NCBI GenBank assembly: GCA_029948255.1 | Contig: JALIZF010001769.1 | Coordinates: forward strand, 372,001 to 436,000 | DNA length: 64,000 bases | DNA from: Telmatactis stephensoni | Taxonomy: Eukaryota; Cnidaria; Anthozoa; Actiniaria; Isophelliidae | Direction: 5' to 3' | Position numbers and translations under genes: made by a program | Notes under the pieces: generated by a model | Told to the model about the DNA's origin: nothing | Seen by the model: the letters and a program-made list of their open reading frames with translations, nothing else | Databases searched by the model: none | In this document: positions 10,803-27,500 of the stretch, piece after piece | Position numbering within the stretch: the first letter of the stretch is position 1 | Layout: each line of letters begins with the position of its first letter

Positions 10803-11007
10803 TAGCTTTGTTTCGAAGTAGATCAAATTGGCTATCCCAATTACAAGGATCTTCATTGAAGACTACACCCAGGAGTTTTAACTTCTGCTTACGCCCTACC
10901 CTCCAAGTCTTTAGTAGCAACTTCACTGGAATTGTTACGAGAAAGCTCAAAATTATGGTCCAGTTTAAAGTCGTTAATGTTTGGAAAACGCACCTTGAGT
11001 CCATCAC
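10803..11007 (-). pseudogene. LINE reverse transcriptase fragment (proximal half)
   Basis: The minus frame contains KLKLLGVVFNEDPCNW followed by LLRNKAIK. This is the VKLLGV....L.W..H segment conserved in non-LTR retrotransposon reverse transcriptases. Removing the foldback element and one TTAA places this fragment in the same frame as 8805-9147. Sequence upstream appears frameshifted, so the copy was probably already decayed. Confidence 0.7.
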
Positions 11008-11310
11008 ACGTTGACAAACCAGTCCTGTCGGTAAGCTTATCGTGTCAAAGTAAAAAATGCGTTGTTGATTTTGGCTCTAAAGGCCCACTTTTATAATTTT
11101 AAATCAGCTCCAAAAGTTATCAAAAAAGACTCTTCTTCTTTCTCTGAAAAGGTAATGTTGACAGAAATCTTTGTTTTTAAATTATTTCCAAAATTACCGT
11201 CTTTGAATTTGACATATTCGCTTGATTTGTGCCATTCTTGATTGTTTGCAAACTTGCAAAAAGGCGCGAATCGAAATGCTAAAAAGGAGAGAAAAATTGA
11301 AAAACATGCC

Positions 11311-11506
11311 ATATAATAAACAACTTATTAAACTCGCTTGCTCGGTCTGTACAAAGAAATATCAGACCTCGGTCTTGATTGTACAGACTTCGCCATATTA
11401 ACGGCTATAACAGCTCGCCTACGGCTCGGTTCGTACGGCCAAGACCTCGGTTTGATATTTCTCTGTAGAGACCTCGCGCTCGTTTAATAAGTAGTTGATT
11501 ATAAAT
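11311..11506. repeat. Inverted repeat (MITE-like)
   Basis: A left arm containing AACTTATTAAACTCGC and AAATATCAGACCTCGG is mirrored on the right by CCTCGGTTTGATATTTC and CGTTTAATAAGTAGTT. It lies about 230 bp upstream of the start of esterase gene 1. No coding content was seen. Confidence 0.6.
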
Positions 11507-11739
11507 AATATTCCCCTTGTTTGTCCTTGTTTGTCTATTTGTAAACATTTTCGCGATCGTTTCTTAATGTTCTGGGACAAAAAAAAAACATGTTTGTCTT
11601 ACAGCACCTACTTAGCGCTAAATGTTCTTTGGATATTTTAATTTGAATCCCGCTGTGATTAGATACGCCAACTGCATGTGAAAGGAATGCGGTTTGATGT
11701 TAAGTAAATGACCTTTGCTATGTCAACACAAATTTAGAC

Positions 11740-16888
<5,149 letters not shown>

Positions 16889-16972
16889 TCACCTAGGGTT
16901 AGCGATGTGAAATAGCTTGCGTAGCTAGTGTTACTAGGAGAGGAGACAGACCCTTCTTGCATACCGGGTTCT

Positions 16973-17371
16973 ACACTTATTTCAAAAAAACGTCGCAGTT
17001 CAAAGCAACAAGCGTCAAGCCAAGACCGAAATGAATATTTGTTTTATGTTTGCAATGTATTCAAATCAGACTTGTTTCTATAGAATTCAGTACAAAAGGT
17101 GAGCATTTTCACGTGCTCGTTAATGTATATATATAGAACAATCCATGGTTTTCAATATATTACCAGCATGCACCAAACTTACCCTTGGAACCAGAAGTTT
17201 ATTTCTATCTTGCTGGTGAAGCTTGTAATTTTGACAGTTCGGCTAATTAAAAGCGTTAAAAGCAAGATATAAAATAAGCCTCTGGTTTCCAGAGTACACC
17301 AAACCAGCATTCATGTCGGTCTTGGCTTGGCGCTTGTTGATTTGAACTGCGACGTTTTTTGAAATAAGTGT
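16973..17371. repeat. Inverted repeat in the 3' flank of esterase gene 1
   Basis: Arms of about 65-70 bp face each other: ACACTTATTTCAAAAAAACG on the left and its reverse complement CGTTTTTTGAAATAAGTGT on the right. Both continue through a GACCGAAATGAA-type inner end. It is MITE-like and probably lies within the 3' untranslated region. Confidence 0.65.
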
Positions 17372-17516
17372 ATATGAAACGTTGCCAAGACATTACAGGC
17401 ATTTCAGTACAGAAAAGAAACGTCAATAGGGAAAATCTCAGAATAGAAACTTCGAGAAACGGAGAAATAGATGTCTCCCAAACATTTGCTCTGTATGATG
17501 CGTACACGTATTCACC

Positions 17517-17522
17517 AATAAA
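17517..17522 (+). promoter_or_regulatory. Candidate poly(A) signal of esterase gene 1
   Basis: An AATAAA hexamer lies about 630 bp after the predicted stop of gene 1, followed by GT/T-rich sequence. It is the first good hexamer I noticed on this strand past the inverted repeat. Confidence 0.4.
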
Positions 17523-17659
17523 GGTTTAAACACATTGGTTTTTTTGTTAGTTGTTTGAACTATAACGTTGCATTATTTAATGGACCCGTACGTAGTAGAG
17601 GTCACTTGTAGTCAAGGGTCGTACGTACCGTGCATTATCTCCACCCTCTTTGAGCAAGC

Positions 17660-17712
17660 GCCCCATATAAACCTAGTAATAAGCCCAAGAATTGAGCCCT
17701 GTGGAACACCAT
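17660..17712 (-). pseudogene. LINE reverse transcriptase remnant (GVPQGSILG motif)
   Basis: On the minus strand, the short stretch at 17684-17710 encodes GVPQGSILG, the hallmark motif of non-LTR reverse transcriptases. The flanking residues are partly recognisable, but the fragment is very short and otherwise decayed. Confidence 0.6.
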
Positions 17713-19201
17713 AACAAATCAGAGATCTAAATCTAAATTATTATACACAAAATATTTACATTAAAAGTTGTACTTTTCTAGCTGGGCCTACGGATTAACG
17801 ATGAACATTACCACAGGCGGTCGAGCTTAAAACATGCAGGAAACTCAAAATAAATGATCAAAGAGAGCTATTTCATTTATATATACCGTTTATTGGGGCT
17901 ATTTCATTCATACATTATTGGAGCTATTTCATTCATACATTATTGGGGCATTGTGCAATCCCGCAAGCGGGAAAAAGTTACATCGTGTGTCTGGGCATTT
18001 TTATTCTCTATTCAACAAATTAATTAATGTGACCTTGTGGCTTGTTTGGTCAAATTAGTCTCCACTCACGAGCGCTGGTCTGTAAGTAAACTATCCATAG
18101 AATTAATACCACAGTTGTAATTTCAACAAAGGCTTTAATATTTATACAAATCATTGTAAACTACAGTATACTATATTATATTGTAAAGAATTCATCGGGT
18201 CGGATTTCTAATCATCAAGCACCACCAGCCAAGAACGTCGACAACTTCCTTCTGCTTGGATGGTAGACTTTAGACTAATCAGTCAGTACTTTGCCTCTTC
18301 CTCCATTCATACTTCAAAGTAGCGGCTATTCTGTATTGTGCATACCTTGGAAGGTAGAAACTCACTTGCGCAACGAAAAAGGTCTGTTTACCGGCTAATT
18401 GGAGTTCGAAGAAGACACAGGCAGTTATACATGCTTTGATAATGACTGCATCATTCTTCTATCACTTTTGGTATCTTTCTGTAAAAATGAAATCATGATT
18501 AAAAGTTAACGCGACTTTCGAGGGAAACACAAACGATGCCGATGGAAAACCACCAGCCAGGTTGTGGTCCAGGCATGCTTGCAATCTCGCTTTTTACAAC
18601 ACTTGATACTAATCTCGCGATCTGATTGGTTAATTAGAGTGTGTCAATAAGAGATTTTACAACACTTGATACTAATCTCGCGATCTGATTGGCTGATTAG
18701 AGTGTGTCAATAAGAGAACAGACACACTGCTGACGCGTTTCAGCGCGCGCGCTCGTTCTGTTGCCCAGTTTGATAAGGATTTTTTAACTTTTATCTCAAA
18801 TAATTGTTGTAAAAAACGAATTGAAGATGGTTTTGAGTTGTTTGTCCTCGCTGCGCTCGTGATTCCACTTGAGTTTTGAACATTTTATGACGTCAAGAGT
18901 GTCAATAAGAGGACAGACAACTCAAAACCATCTTCAATTTGTTAATTCTGGGAAGTCCAAGTCTTTTTTTGTTTGCCTTATTTGTGGAGGGTTTACAACA
19001 GATATCAGCTTGAACCAGTATCAAACCTGTGATCCTTTAGAACTACTTTCTAAATGGATTACAGAAGTAAAATAGGAGTCATGCACTCCGAACTCCCAAA
19101 GGAAAGGTCTTACTCACCCAAGTCGACTAACCAAAGGGAGTTTTAATTGAGCAGTATTTGAGAGTGATCTAACTCCAAAACTCAGTTTCGAATAAACACT
19201 A
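17713..19201. other. Intergenic region with small duplications
   Basis: A 27-bp-type unit (GCTATTTCATTCATACATTATTGG) is repeated at 17880-17950. A direct duplication of about 62 bp containing ACTAATCTCGCGATCTGATT lies at about 18595-18715. An inverted repeat at 18818-18940 pairs AATTGAAGATGGTTTTGAG with its reverse complement. No gene was recognised. The right part is downstream of SNRNP35 on its strand. Confidence 0.55.
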
Positions 19202-22200
19202 CTACGTTGCACACAAACCTCGATCTCGATCTTTCCTTTGCTCGTTCCACCTCGATCTTTCTCTGTTGTCATCTTTATTTTGGTCGTGTCCTTCATCGAT
19301 GCGATCCTTGTTCTTTTCCTCTTCATATCGGTCACGGGGACTATCACGGACACGATCTTCACGAACATCACGATCACGGTGTCCGCTGCGATCCCGTTCA
19401 CGATCACTATCACGATTTCTTTCCCGGTCACGATCTCGTTCACGATCTTTATCTCGATAACGATCTCGATCACGTTCTCTTTCGCGATATCTATCCCGTC
19501 CCCGCTCACGATCTCGGTTTCGATCCCGTTCATGACCTCGTTCACGATCTCGATCAAAGTCCCGGTTCCGCTCACGATCCCGATTTCTATCCCGATTTTG
19601 TCCCCGATCGCGATTCCAGCCTCTGTCCCTTGTATCTCTGTCGATGTCAGCTCTTTCTGCATTATCAGAAAATCTGCTGGTCTGTCCCATCGTCTTAACA
19701 GGCCTGAGGATAAAAAAAACCCAACAACAATAAAATGAAAAACTGTTACTGATAAACGCTGCCGTCAACTTTACAGGTGCCAGGTGCATACTGAAACGTA
19801 ACGTTGGACGTAACTGTGAACGTTGTACGTTCAGCCCAGTTAAAGTTAGTAACGTCTAACGTTAACATAAGTCCAACGTTACGTTTTATGCAACTGGCCC
19901 CAGATCTGTTTGCGTATGAGTGTGAAACGAACCACGTCGTACCGTGACCGTGCCAGTGCCGTGTTGTCTACAAAAACTTTTCAAATTCTTGCCGTAACCG
20001 TGCCGTGTCGTGACCACCCTGTTTTCCCAGTTATATGAAAACTGACTCAGCAATACATTACGTACAATGGTCGTCTAAATGGCCTTTCTCTGCCTCCAAA
20101 ACGTAATTGACCCGACTCCTTCTGTCCACCAAATCCACCACCTAAAAATAATAACGATTATTTGAACATGAGAGTATAAAACCACAACCACAACCACAAC
20201 ATACTTGTATACCTAGTCTTCTTGGGATCCAGCCTGGTAGGTTCCTTTCTAGTTCATACTCCACTAAAATCTCTCGCCCGTCAATATCAGTCTTATGCAT
20301 CTCCTTTAATCATCAAAAGAAGAGTCAGTGACAAGTAGTAGAAGCTTAAAATTCTCCAAAGGAAGGGATGAGAAGTTTGTATACGTATAAACCTTTTTAT
20401 AAACTGTGTATAGGGGCCGATCAGGAACACAAGACAAATACGTCTAAGACTAACTCCACAGACGGGACAAGTCCCATAAAGCAAACCCCAATAGGCCTTT
20501 TAGTCTTTCCTTATAATGAAGACAATTATTGACAGATTATCACCTAAAAAAGGGCCTTGGTCTAATTTGCTACAGAACTCAAATTGTCCTCCCAAACATG
20601 GACAACTTAAGCATACAAATATTGAAAATTGCCCCCCCCCCCCCTGTTTGAATAGGCTTTTCACCTTCCAGTTACTTTTATGACTTCAAGCTGTTTTCAT
20701 ACAAAATGTGAGTGTGAATGGACCATGCTTTGCTGTGACTGGTCTGTGTTGTGATGTCAATAATAGCATTTAAAATTCATTATTGGTTTAATTGACCCTG
20801 CCATTTTTATACAAAATCTTCTATAGACTAGTATCTCCTTGAGGACACTATACGCCTGTGAACTTTGAATAGAACAATACTTACACGGTAGGCTATTTTG
20901 GCATCTCTTTCACTTTCATATTCAATAAATGCATAGCCTTTGGAAAAACCAGTCACTATAGCAACAATACAAATAATAATTAACATAAAGACAGTAAAAA
21001 ACCACATACAATCGCACACACTTCTAATCTATATCGCTCAACACTTTTTTGAGTTTTTTGTAAATAATGTTTATTGTAATTGTTACCATTTTTCTTCTCT
21101 TTATAATAAATGTGTGTGAATAAAACAAAGTTCAAAGTTCATACATTCTAAAAGCATTACACAATAGGGATGTTGAATTGTCCTCTAAAAAGTCAGTCTC
21201 ACAATTGTGGTCAAATTTTGTGGGTCTTGAAGTCTTGTTTTAATCCAAAAAGCTGTTTTTGTGTCTCAAATTTTGAAAACAAAGGAAATTGGTAAAAAAA
21301 CATCTTGGGCAAAAATAGGCAACAACACACTAAAAGTTTCATTCTCTCAGCCCCAAGGTTTGGTGCACAATTTAGTTTTCTTTGTCAGCCACAGAATCCT
21401 AGTAAATTGACTTACTTGTTCTTTATAATAATGATATGTTAATAGCTGCTTACCAGAAATGGAAAACAAAAAGAATTTGCCCAATAAATTCTGGTCTTAT
21501 AGGTCATAATGGTTGCTTTACAAGTTTGAAGGTTGATGAGGTATGAGTGCTTTGTAACACATTTGACTTAGAACCAAAATAGTTATTTACAAAGCTGAGA
21601 GAACTTTCTTTAAAAGCTATTTATTAATGAGGGTGGTCAATAGAAGAGAACTAAAAATACATGCAACCATTCACTGACTACACACTAAGTATCTTTAGTT
21701 ATTATCCTTATTTATATAGAGATAGAGCCATTTCAACATGACTGGGAGAGCTACATAGGTTGTACCACTACAATGTTAGTGCTATTTTGTCTATAAAAAC
21801 ATTTAAAATTTCTTCCATAATCATACCATGCAATGACCATGCTGTTTTCCCAGCAATCTGCTCTTCTACATGATAATTAACTATTATTATAGACACACAA
21901 TTATGTACATGGACTAATAATGAAAGGCCATACCAATATCTCTTATTAGTCTGCATTTCTCAATGTCACCATATTTTGAAAATCTTTTCATCAAAGAAGC
22001 TGTCAATAAATAACAATTTAATTAATTATGTAGAAGTTTGTAACAGTCATAAGGATTCTCAAATGGCCTTGGGGATGATTGCATAAAACTTACAAGTAGT
22101 CATAATCATTTATTAGTAAGAACAATGGCCATTGCTTTAAACATTATGCTTGACAAACACACTTATAATTTGTAATAAAAGTAGTCAAGTCACTTATTAT

Positions 22201-24187
22201 CTATGCCTTCATTTATGAAATATTTAAAGATACTAACCTTCATCTGTGTCTTTGTTTAATCTGCCAACAAATAAAGTGCACTTTGGATTTCCTGTGACAT
22301 TCTTGTTGGGTTTGTCTGTGTAGATAGTCATTATGGTGACTATGATAATTATGTTGTGGTATGAAATTTTTCTACTGGTATAAATTGCTTTCAGCACATT
22401 GTTTTACTTGAAATTAATTCTTAATCCACTTCCTTTTAGTTGAAACCTCTTCAACTAACCAAATTACTTACGTACCATAAAACCCTACAACAACCCCCCC
22501 CCCCAAAAAAAAAGAAAATTAAACCAGTGGAAAAAATTAAACCACAATATATACCTGTATTTAAACCCCTGTAAGCAGACACCCTGGAGACCAGCAATTG
22601 GTGTCCATTTACACTTCAAGTGTAGTTTCTGGTTATGGGAGGTGAAAATGTAGAGATTGTCAGGAGGAGGGACTGAGAGTTTTTGGAGGTGTCAACTTAC
22701 TGGCAGGAGTTGTCTGGTAGTGGATGTTTAAGAGACTATAAATGTAGGTCATTTGCAGGATGATGTCATTTTATTACGAGTACAATTACTTATATAGCAG
22801 GGGTTTCAATAATAGGCAGCTACCATCGGTTAACCTGACTTACCGTTGGTTATTTTGTGTCTTACTTAATAAATATGATTACGGCCCCATTTGGGACACA
22901 GACGCCTACTTCAATCACTCACTCACCCCAGACACTTATTCAAAAAGATAATGAAACCCCTGATATAGACTTTTCCTAAATTCACCTCAATTCACACAAA
23001 CAATGGTGGGCAAGTTGAGGTTGGACTTGGTAAAATACCATACATTGAAGATGTTTGAGAGTAATTAGTCTAGCCTCACATTTCAAGGCTAGAAATTGCT
23101 GAAATTAACCTTGAAGTTGGTCTGTCAAGAATTTTCTTATTCAGTCATTGATCGAATATGTCAAGTGTAGCATATAGCAAGTTTTGACAGACAGAACAAA
23201 TAGAGTAGATTTCGTATGACTGTGAAAACGTCACCACATGGTCACGACACGGTTACGGCAGGAATTTCAAATGTTTTTATAGACAACATGGCACTGACAG
23301 TCAAGACATGGCACGGTCCATTTCACATTCATACGAAATCTGCTCTAGAATAGGCCATTTGCATGATGGCGTCATATACTACAACTACCAGAATGCTTTG
23401 CCCACTTTCTTTTGTTAAATAATTAGTGACAATTGTTCTACTATTCTCAAAAGGGAATAAAAATCTGAATAAGAAAGAAAATTCGTAGAGCACTCTGGTA
23501 GTTGTAGTAAAATGATGCCATCGTGCAAATGGCCTATTGATATTTGAAGGCATGGTAGCTTGTCCCCTACACCCCCCACCCCCCACCACCACCAAAAAAA
23601 AAGCACAGGAAACCCAAACAGGCAATCACTTTTGAAATCTGTGTTTTTGCTGACAGAAGCTCTGCCTGTGAAGGTTAAAGCTAGATCACTGGCTAAAGGT
23701 ATGAAATGTACCAACAAAAATTTTCTAGAGCTTTTTCTCTAATGGTTTCAAATGGTCTCAAATTTTCCATGCATGTACAACATTTCTAAAATTTGCTGTC
23801 CTATTAGAGACTGCCGCAAGCAAAATTAATACCCTGTCTCTTTTCTTTCTCTTTACTCATTTAAGGTACATGTAAAAAACTGCTACGGGTAAATGCTTTT
23901 AAATTCGAACAAAGTTTTGAATAAAACAACCCAATATATAGCTTAAAAGAGAACGAACATTAGCCTAACTTTATACATGTACAAAGACGGCCTGGCCATT
24001 CATAGTTGTAGAGTATAAAAAATATTCTTTGCTTACATTTAGTTTGCGTTGCCCTCCATATTGCCTTATCGTGTGGATAAGTGTCTGTTCCATCTATGCT
24101 TCCAGCCTGTAATGGGTGATAAAACTTAGCAAGCTGACTCCAGTTATGATAAGTTGGAACTTCGTAGGGAAGCTTGACTTCCTCCAT
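19202..24187 (-). CDS. SNRNP35: U11/U12 small nuclear ribonucleoprotein 35 kDa protein
   Basis: Exons in transcript order are 24037-24187, 22238-22315, 21934-21999, 20885-20955, 20213-20303, 20066-20141 and 19202-19703. Phases agree and the product is 344 residues. It is a component of the minor (U12-dependent) spliceosome's U11/U12 di-snRNP in the nucleus. The N-terminus has the family-specific block [20 protein letters not shown] (residues 26-45). One RRM follows, with RNP2 LFVGRL (65-70) and RNP1 KGYAFIEY (104-111). The diagnostic extension [20 protein letters not shown] and the [12 protein letters not shown] motif come next. The last exon encodes a long Arg-Asp/Arg-Glu repeat tail. The human protein is about 246 residues; the excess here is mainly this tail. 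The start chosen is the Met giving [10 protein letters not shown]; an in-frame Met 17 codons upstream is possible. Intron 6 carries a MITE (19903-20049). Confidence 0.93.
19903..20049. mobile_element. TA-MITE family 1, degenerate copy
   Basis: The copy has TTTGCGTATGAGTGTGAAAC at the left and CAGTTATATGAAAACTGACTC at the right, with the family's CCGTAACCGTGCCGTG interior. It lies in SNRNP35 intron 6. The termini are eroded compared with the copies at 23203, 29985 and 33354. Confidence 0.6.
23203..23345. mobile_element. TA-MITE family 1 copy
   Basis: This 143-bp element starts GAGTAGATTTCGTATGACTG and ends with the inverted form CATACGAAATCTGCTC. It is flanked by TA on both sides, as expected for Tc1/mariner-type integration. 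It lies in SNRNP35 intron 1. Confidence 0.8.
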
Positions 24188-24238
24188 CTTCCAGGTTGTT
24201 GTATTTCGCGCTTTGTTGTGTGTGACGGAAAGAAACAC

Positions 24239-24582
24239 TAGGGAGGGGAGGGTAAATTGATTATTAGAATAACTTGAATTTAGATCAAAACAAAGATCAA
24301 AATCAGAATCACAAGCAATAAAATAATTGAAAAAGTAAATAAAGAATAAAACAAAATCTTGCGAGGAAAAATATCCAGTGTTCAGTAAAGCATTCTATGA
24401 TTATTTATGATATCACCCTCCCCTCCCATAATAGTATTTTACGCGCCTGCGCAGAAGTATGAAAACATGGCTACCTTTCACGTGTGAAGCTTTCTTCGCG
24501 CTAAATTTTTATCCTACCGTAGTTCTTAGTTAATTTTAATCTTTCTCTATGAATTCTTAGAGAGACTTTTTATACATGGACC
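24239..24582. promoter_or_regulatory. Shared head-to-head promoter region of SNRNP35 and TDRD5-like
   Basis: The start codons of the two divergent genes are 395 bp apart. At 24443-24453 the interval contains GCGCCTGCGCA, one mismatch from the palindromic NRF1 consensus, which is typical of bidirectional housekeeping promoters. No TATA box in a convincing position was seen. Shared regulation is inferred from spacing only. Confidence 0.5.
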
Positions 24583-27500
24583 ATGTCTGACAAGGACAAG
24601 AAAGCAATTTCTCTTCAACAAGTTACAAGACACGTTCGAGCTTTGCTCATTTCTGCGCCAAATGGCTTGAACATTATCGAGATTCAAAATGACTATTTAA
24701 ATATTATTGGAAAGCCGTTTCCTTACAGAGAACTTGGATTTAAAGAACCCATTGGTTTATTGAAAGCCATGCCTGATGTAGTACAGCCAGCGTGGATTAG
24801 AGGAGAGCTTGTTTTACGAGGTAAGCTTATATTAGCTTATAATTAGGACTCTTATCACTTTGACACTTGGTGTCAGAACTTTAACCTTCACTGCAAAGTA
24901 CTTGCTGGTCGTCTTATAGCCCGAGTAATCGTTTTGTTTTTTATTTTAGTTACTTTTTAGACAGGACCCATTATAGGTTATCTTGTATAGTGTAACAGGG
25001 TTTGTCTCATTTAATGTTTTTTATTGCGTGAAATGTTGCACCTTTCACCTCTCCTATGACAGGCCGATATTAACTCACTGTGGTCCAGTGCCACATACTA
25101 AAAATTCCAATGAAAGTCATGTCTCTTCTTCCACTGACCCCTTCTAGAATTGATGTCTTCTATTCTGATTGTTGCTTGAGTGATTGAGTGTGGTGAGTTG
25201 TGTGAAGGATGACTTCAATGTAACTTTTTCACTTGTAAATTGCAAGCATAACCATTGTTTTAGCTGTCAAAAACAATAACTACACTTGCAAATTACCTGT
25301 GCTCACGAATGTTTTATTGAAGTCCCCCCAGTTGTCCCTGGTAGTTGGGATAGTCATGTAACTTTTGTTTTCTGTTCACTGGGGACACTTAAACAAAAGG
25401 GTTTAAAGGCCATGTTTCACTGTGCAATTTTCTCGGCAACTTGCAGGACAACAGGTTGCAGGAAAATATTGTATAGTGTAACAGGGTTTGTCTCATTTAA
25501 TGTAGTGCTTGGTTCTACTTTTTGCCACTGTGCCATGTAACAGCCCGCTAGCAATTTTACACTTTTTTCTTGAACAACACATGTACACCTCTCCAGACTT
25601 ATCCAAGATGGCAACACAGTGACAGTGATCTCCTCAGCCTTCTTCAGTAAAAAACATTGCAAGTTGCTGCAATTTGTTGCACAGTGTAAGACCCTGGCTA
25701 AACGAGGAAACGTGTCCAAAAACATCACCAGTGCACATGTTTTGCAAATGTTAGTACCTTTATAAACACCTAAAAACATTGTTTCTAGTGACAACTTTTG
25801 TTGCCAAGACACAAAATGTTTCTGAAACATCTCATTTGATGTTTCCAGACACATGCCAGGAATGTTTCCTAGTTTAGCCACCAAAGGAGACATGTTGTTC
25901 AAAAGCCCACACAATTTCTGCTGACCATTTCCACCCAAAAAAAGGCTAATTAAGCCAAATGAACAAGCAAAATATAAAAGAAAGTCATTTTAGAGAAGAA
26001 AATTTATGCAAATCTAATCTTGAAAGTTTTGAATGTGTGTGTATATTTTGTCATCACAAATCCATGTGCATCAGTTGATTTTGTGGAAACAAAAATTAAG
26101 TTAAGCCACCCAGGAAACATTTTAATATGGAAACATGTTTCTGTAAACATGTTTGTTGTTTAGCAAGGGCCTAACATCTTGCCACAGCACTCCATTTTTC
26201 AGCAAATGTTGTGAGACAAGCTGTACAGTGTAGTTCTGCCTTTATATCCTGGTTAGCTACTAGGGTAAACTTGCCTTTGATTTCCACTAGCTCATAAATT
26301 TCCTTTGTGTTATTTTAGATTGTATTACATATACTGTAAATATATTCATACTTGTCATTCTCACACAGGTATCCCAGATGAAACAAGTGAACACATTGCA
26401 AAACTTGTATCAAAGCAGAGAAAAGCATCTAAAAAGAGAGCCACACAGATCATTAGGAAGAAGCCCCTTCAACCGCCAAGTGTACCACATTACATACAAA
26501 GCAAAATTCAAGATCTCATGACTTATTATCCCAATGGAATTCTTGGGTCTAGATTTCTTGATGCATTTTCAAGGCATTTCAACACAAGTCTTGATTTTAG
26601 AAGACTAGGCTTTACAGTGCTCATTGATTTACTGAAGTGTATACCAGATATAGTGAAGGTTGAAAATATCAAACTTGGTGGCTACAAAGTGTATGGTATG
26701 AAATTCTTTAATTGTTTGGGATGGAAGCGACACAGGGAGGTCCCCAGAGACTTGGAAGTGGAAGGGGCACCAGGGGTCCCAAGCGACTTGGAAATGGAAG
26801 GGACACTAGGGAGATCCCTGGGGACTTGGAAATAGGAAAGACATTAAACTGCATACATGTATATATGCAAAATTGTCTTACTATAGATAAGGTAGGGATG
26901 GACTGTGGGACAGCTCAGAATCTCTAGAGTACAGGTCAGTGAGATGGTTCAGAGAATGCATAACTATAGGGAGTGACAGATACATGTAGGATCATCAGGA
27001 GACTTAGGGCATAGAGAGGGAAATACCTTTAGGACAGCCTACAGTACATGACAGCCATTGAATCCCAGGGAATACTCAGGAAATGTAGGAATGTAACTAT
27101 ACTGTGCACTTTGTACTGTAGGAAGATACAACCACATATATGGAATTTTACTTCAATCTATAAATATAATAAATATATAATTATATTGGGTTTCTCATAC
27201 TTAGGGAAATCTAGTCCATCAGAAAACAACAAGCCACAACAAGACAACAAGCCACGTTCCACTTCACCTTCATCTAGAAAAGAAACATTTATAAATGACC
27301 AAAGTACATGTAGCTCATTAAAATCCTCTTTGAACAAAAACATTAATAATGAAGAAAGCATACAAAATCAGTTCAAGAAAATTCTTGATTTACACTCTGG
27401 AGTTAGTCAAAATCTCAAGAACCAGATAGCTCAGGTTAGTGTGAAACAGTATGATATGGCCACTACTTGCAAGTCAGACTGTATTACAGTGTTGTAATAG

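Noticed and set aside
19207..19738. Plus-strand frames over the SNRNP35 tail (His/Asp/Leu-rich and Ile/Thr/Ser-rich)
   Set aside because: They are antisense shadows of the RD/RE repeat exon.
25417..25938. 173-codon minus frame in TDRD5 intron 1
   Set aside because: No domain recognised. It overlaps a duplicated TATAGTGTAACAGGGTTTGT repeat and looks like translated repeat sequence.
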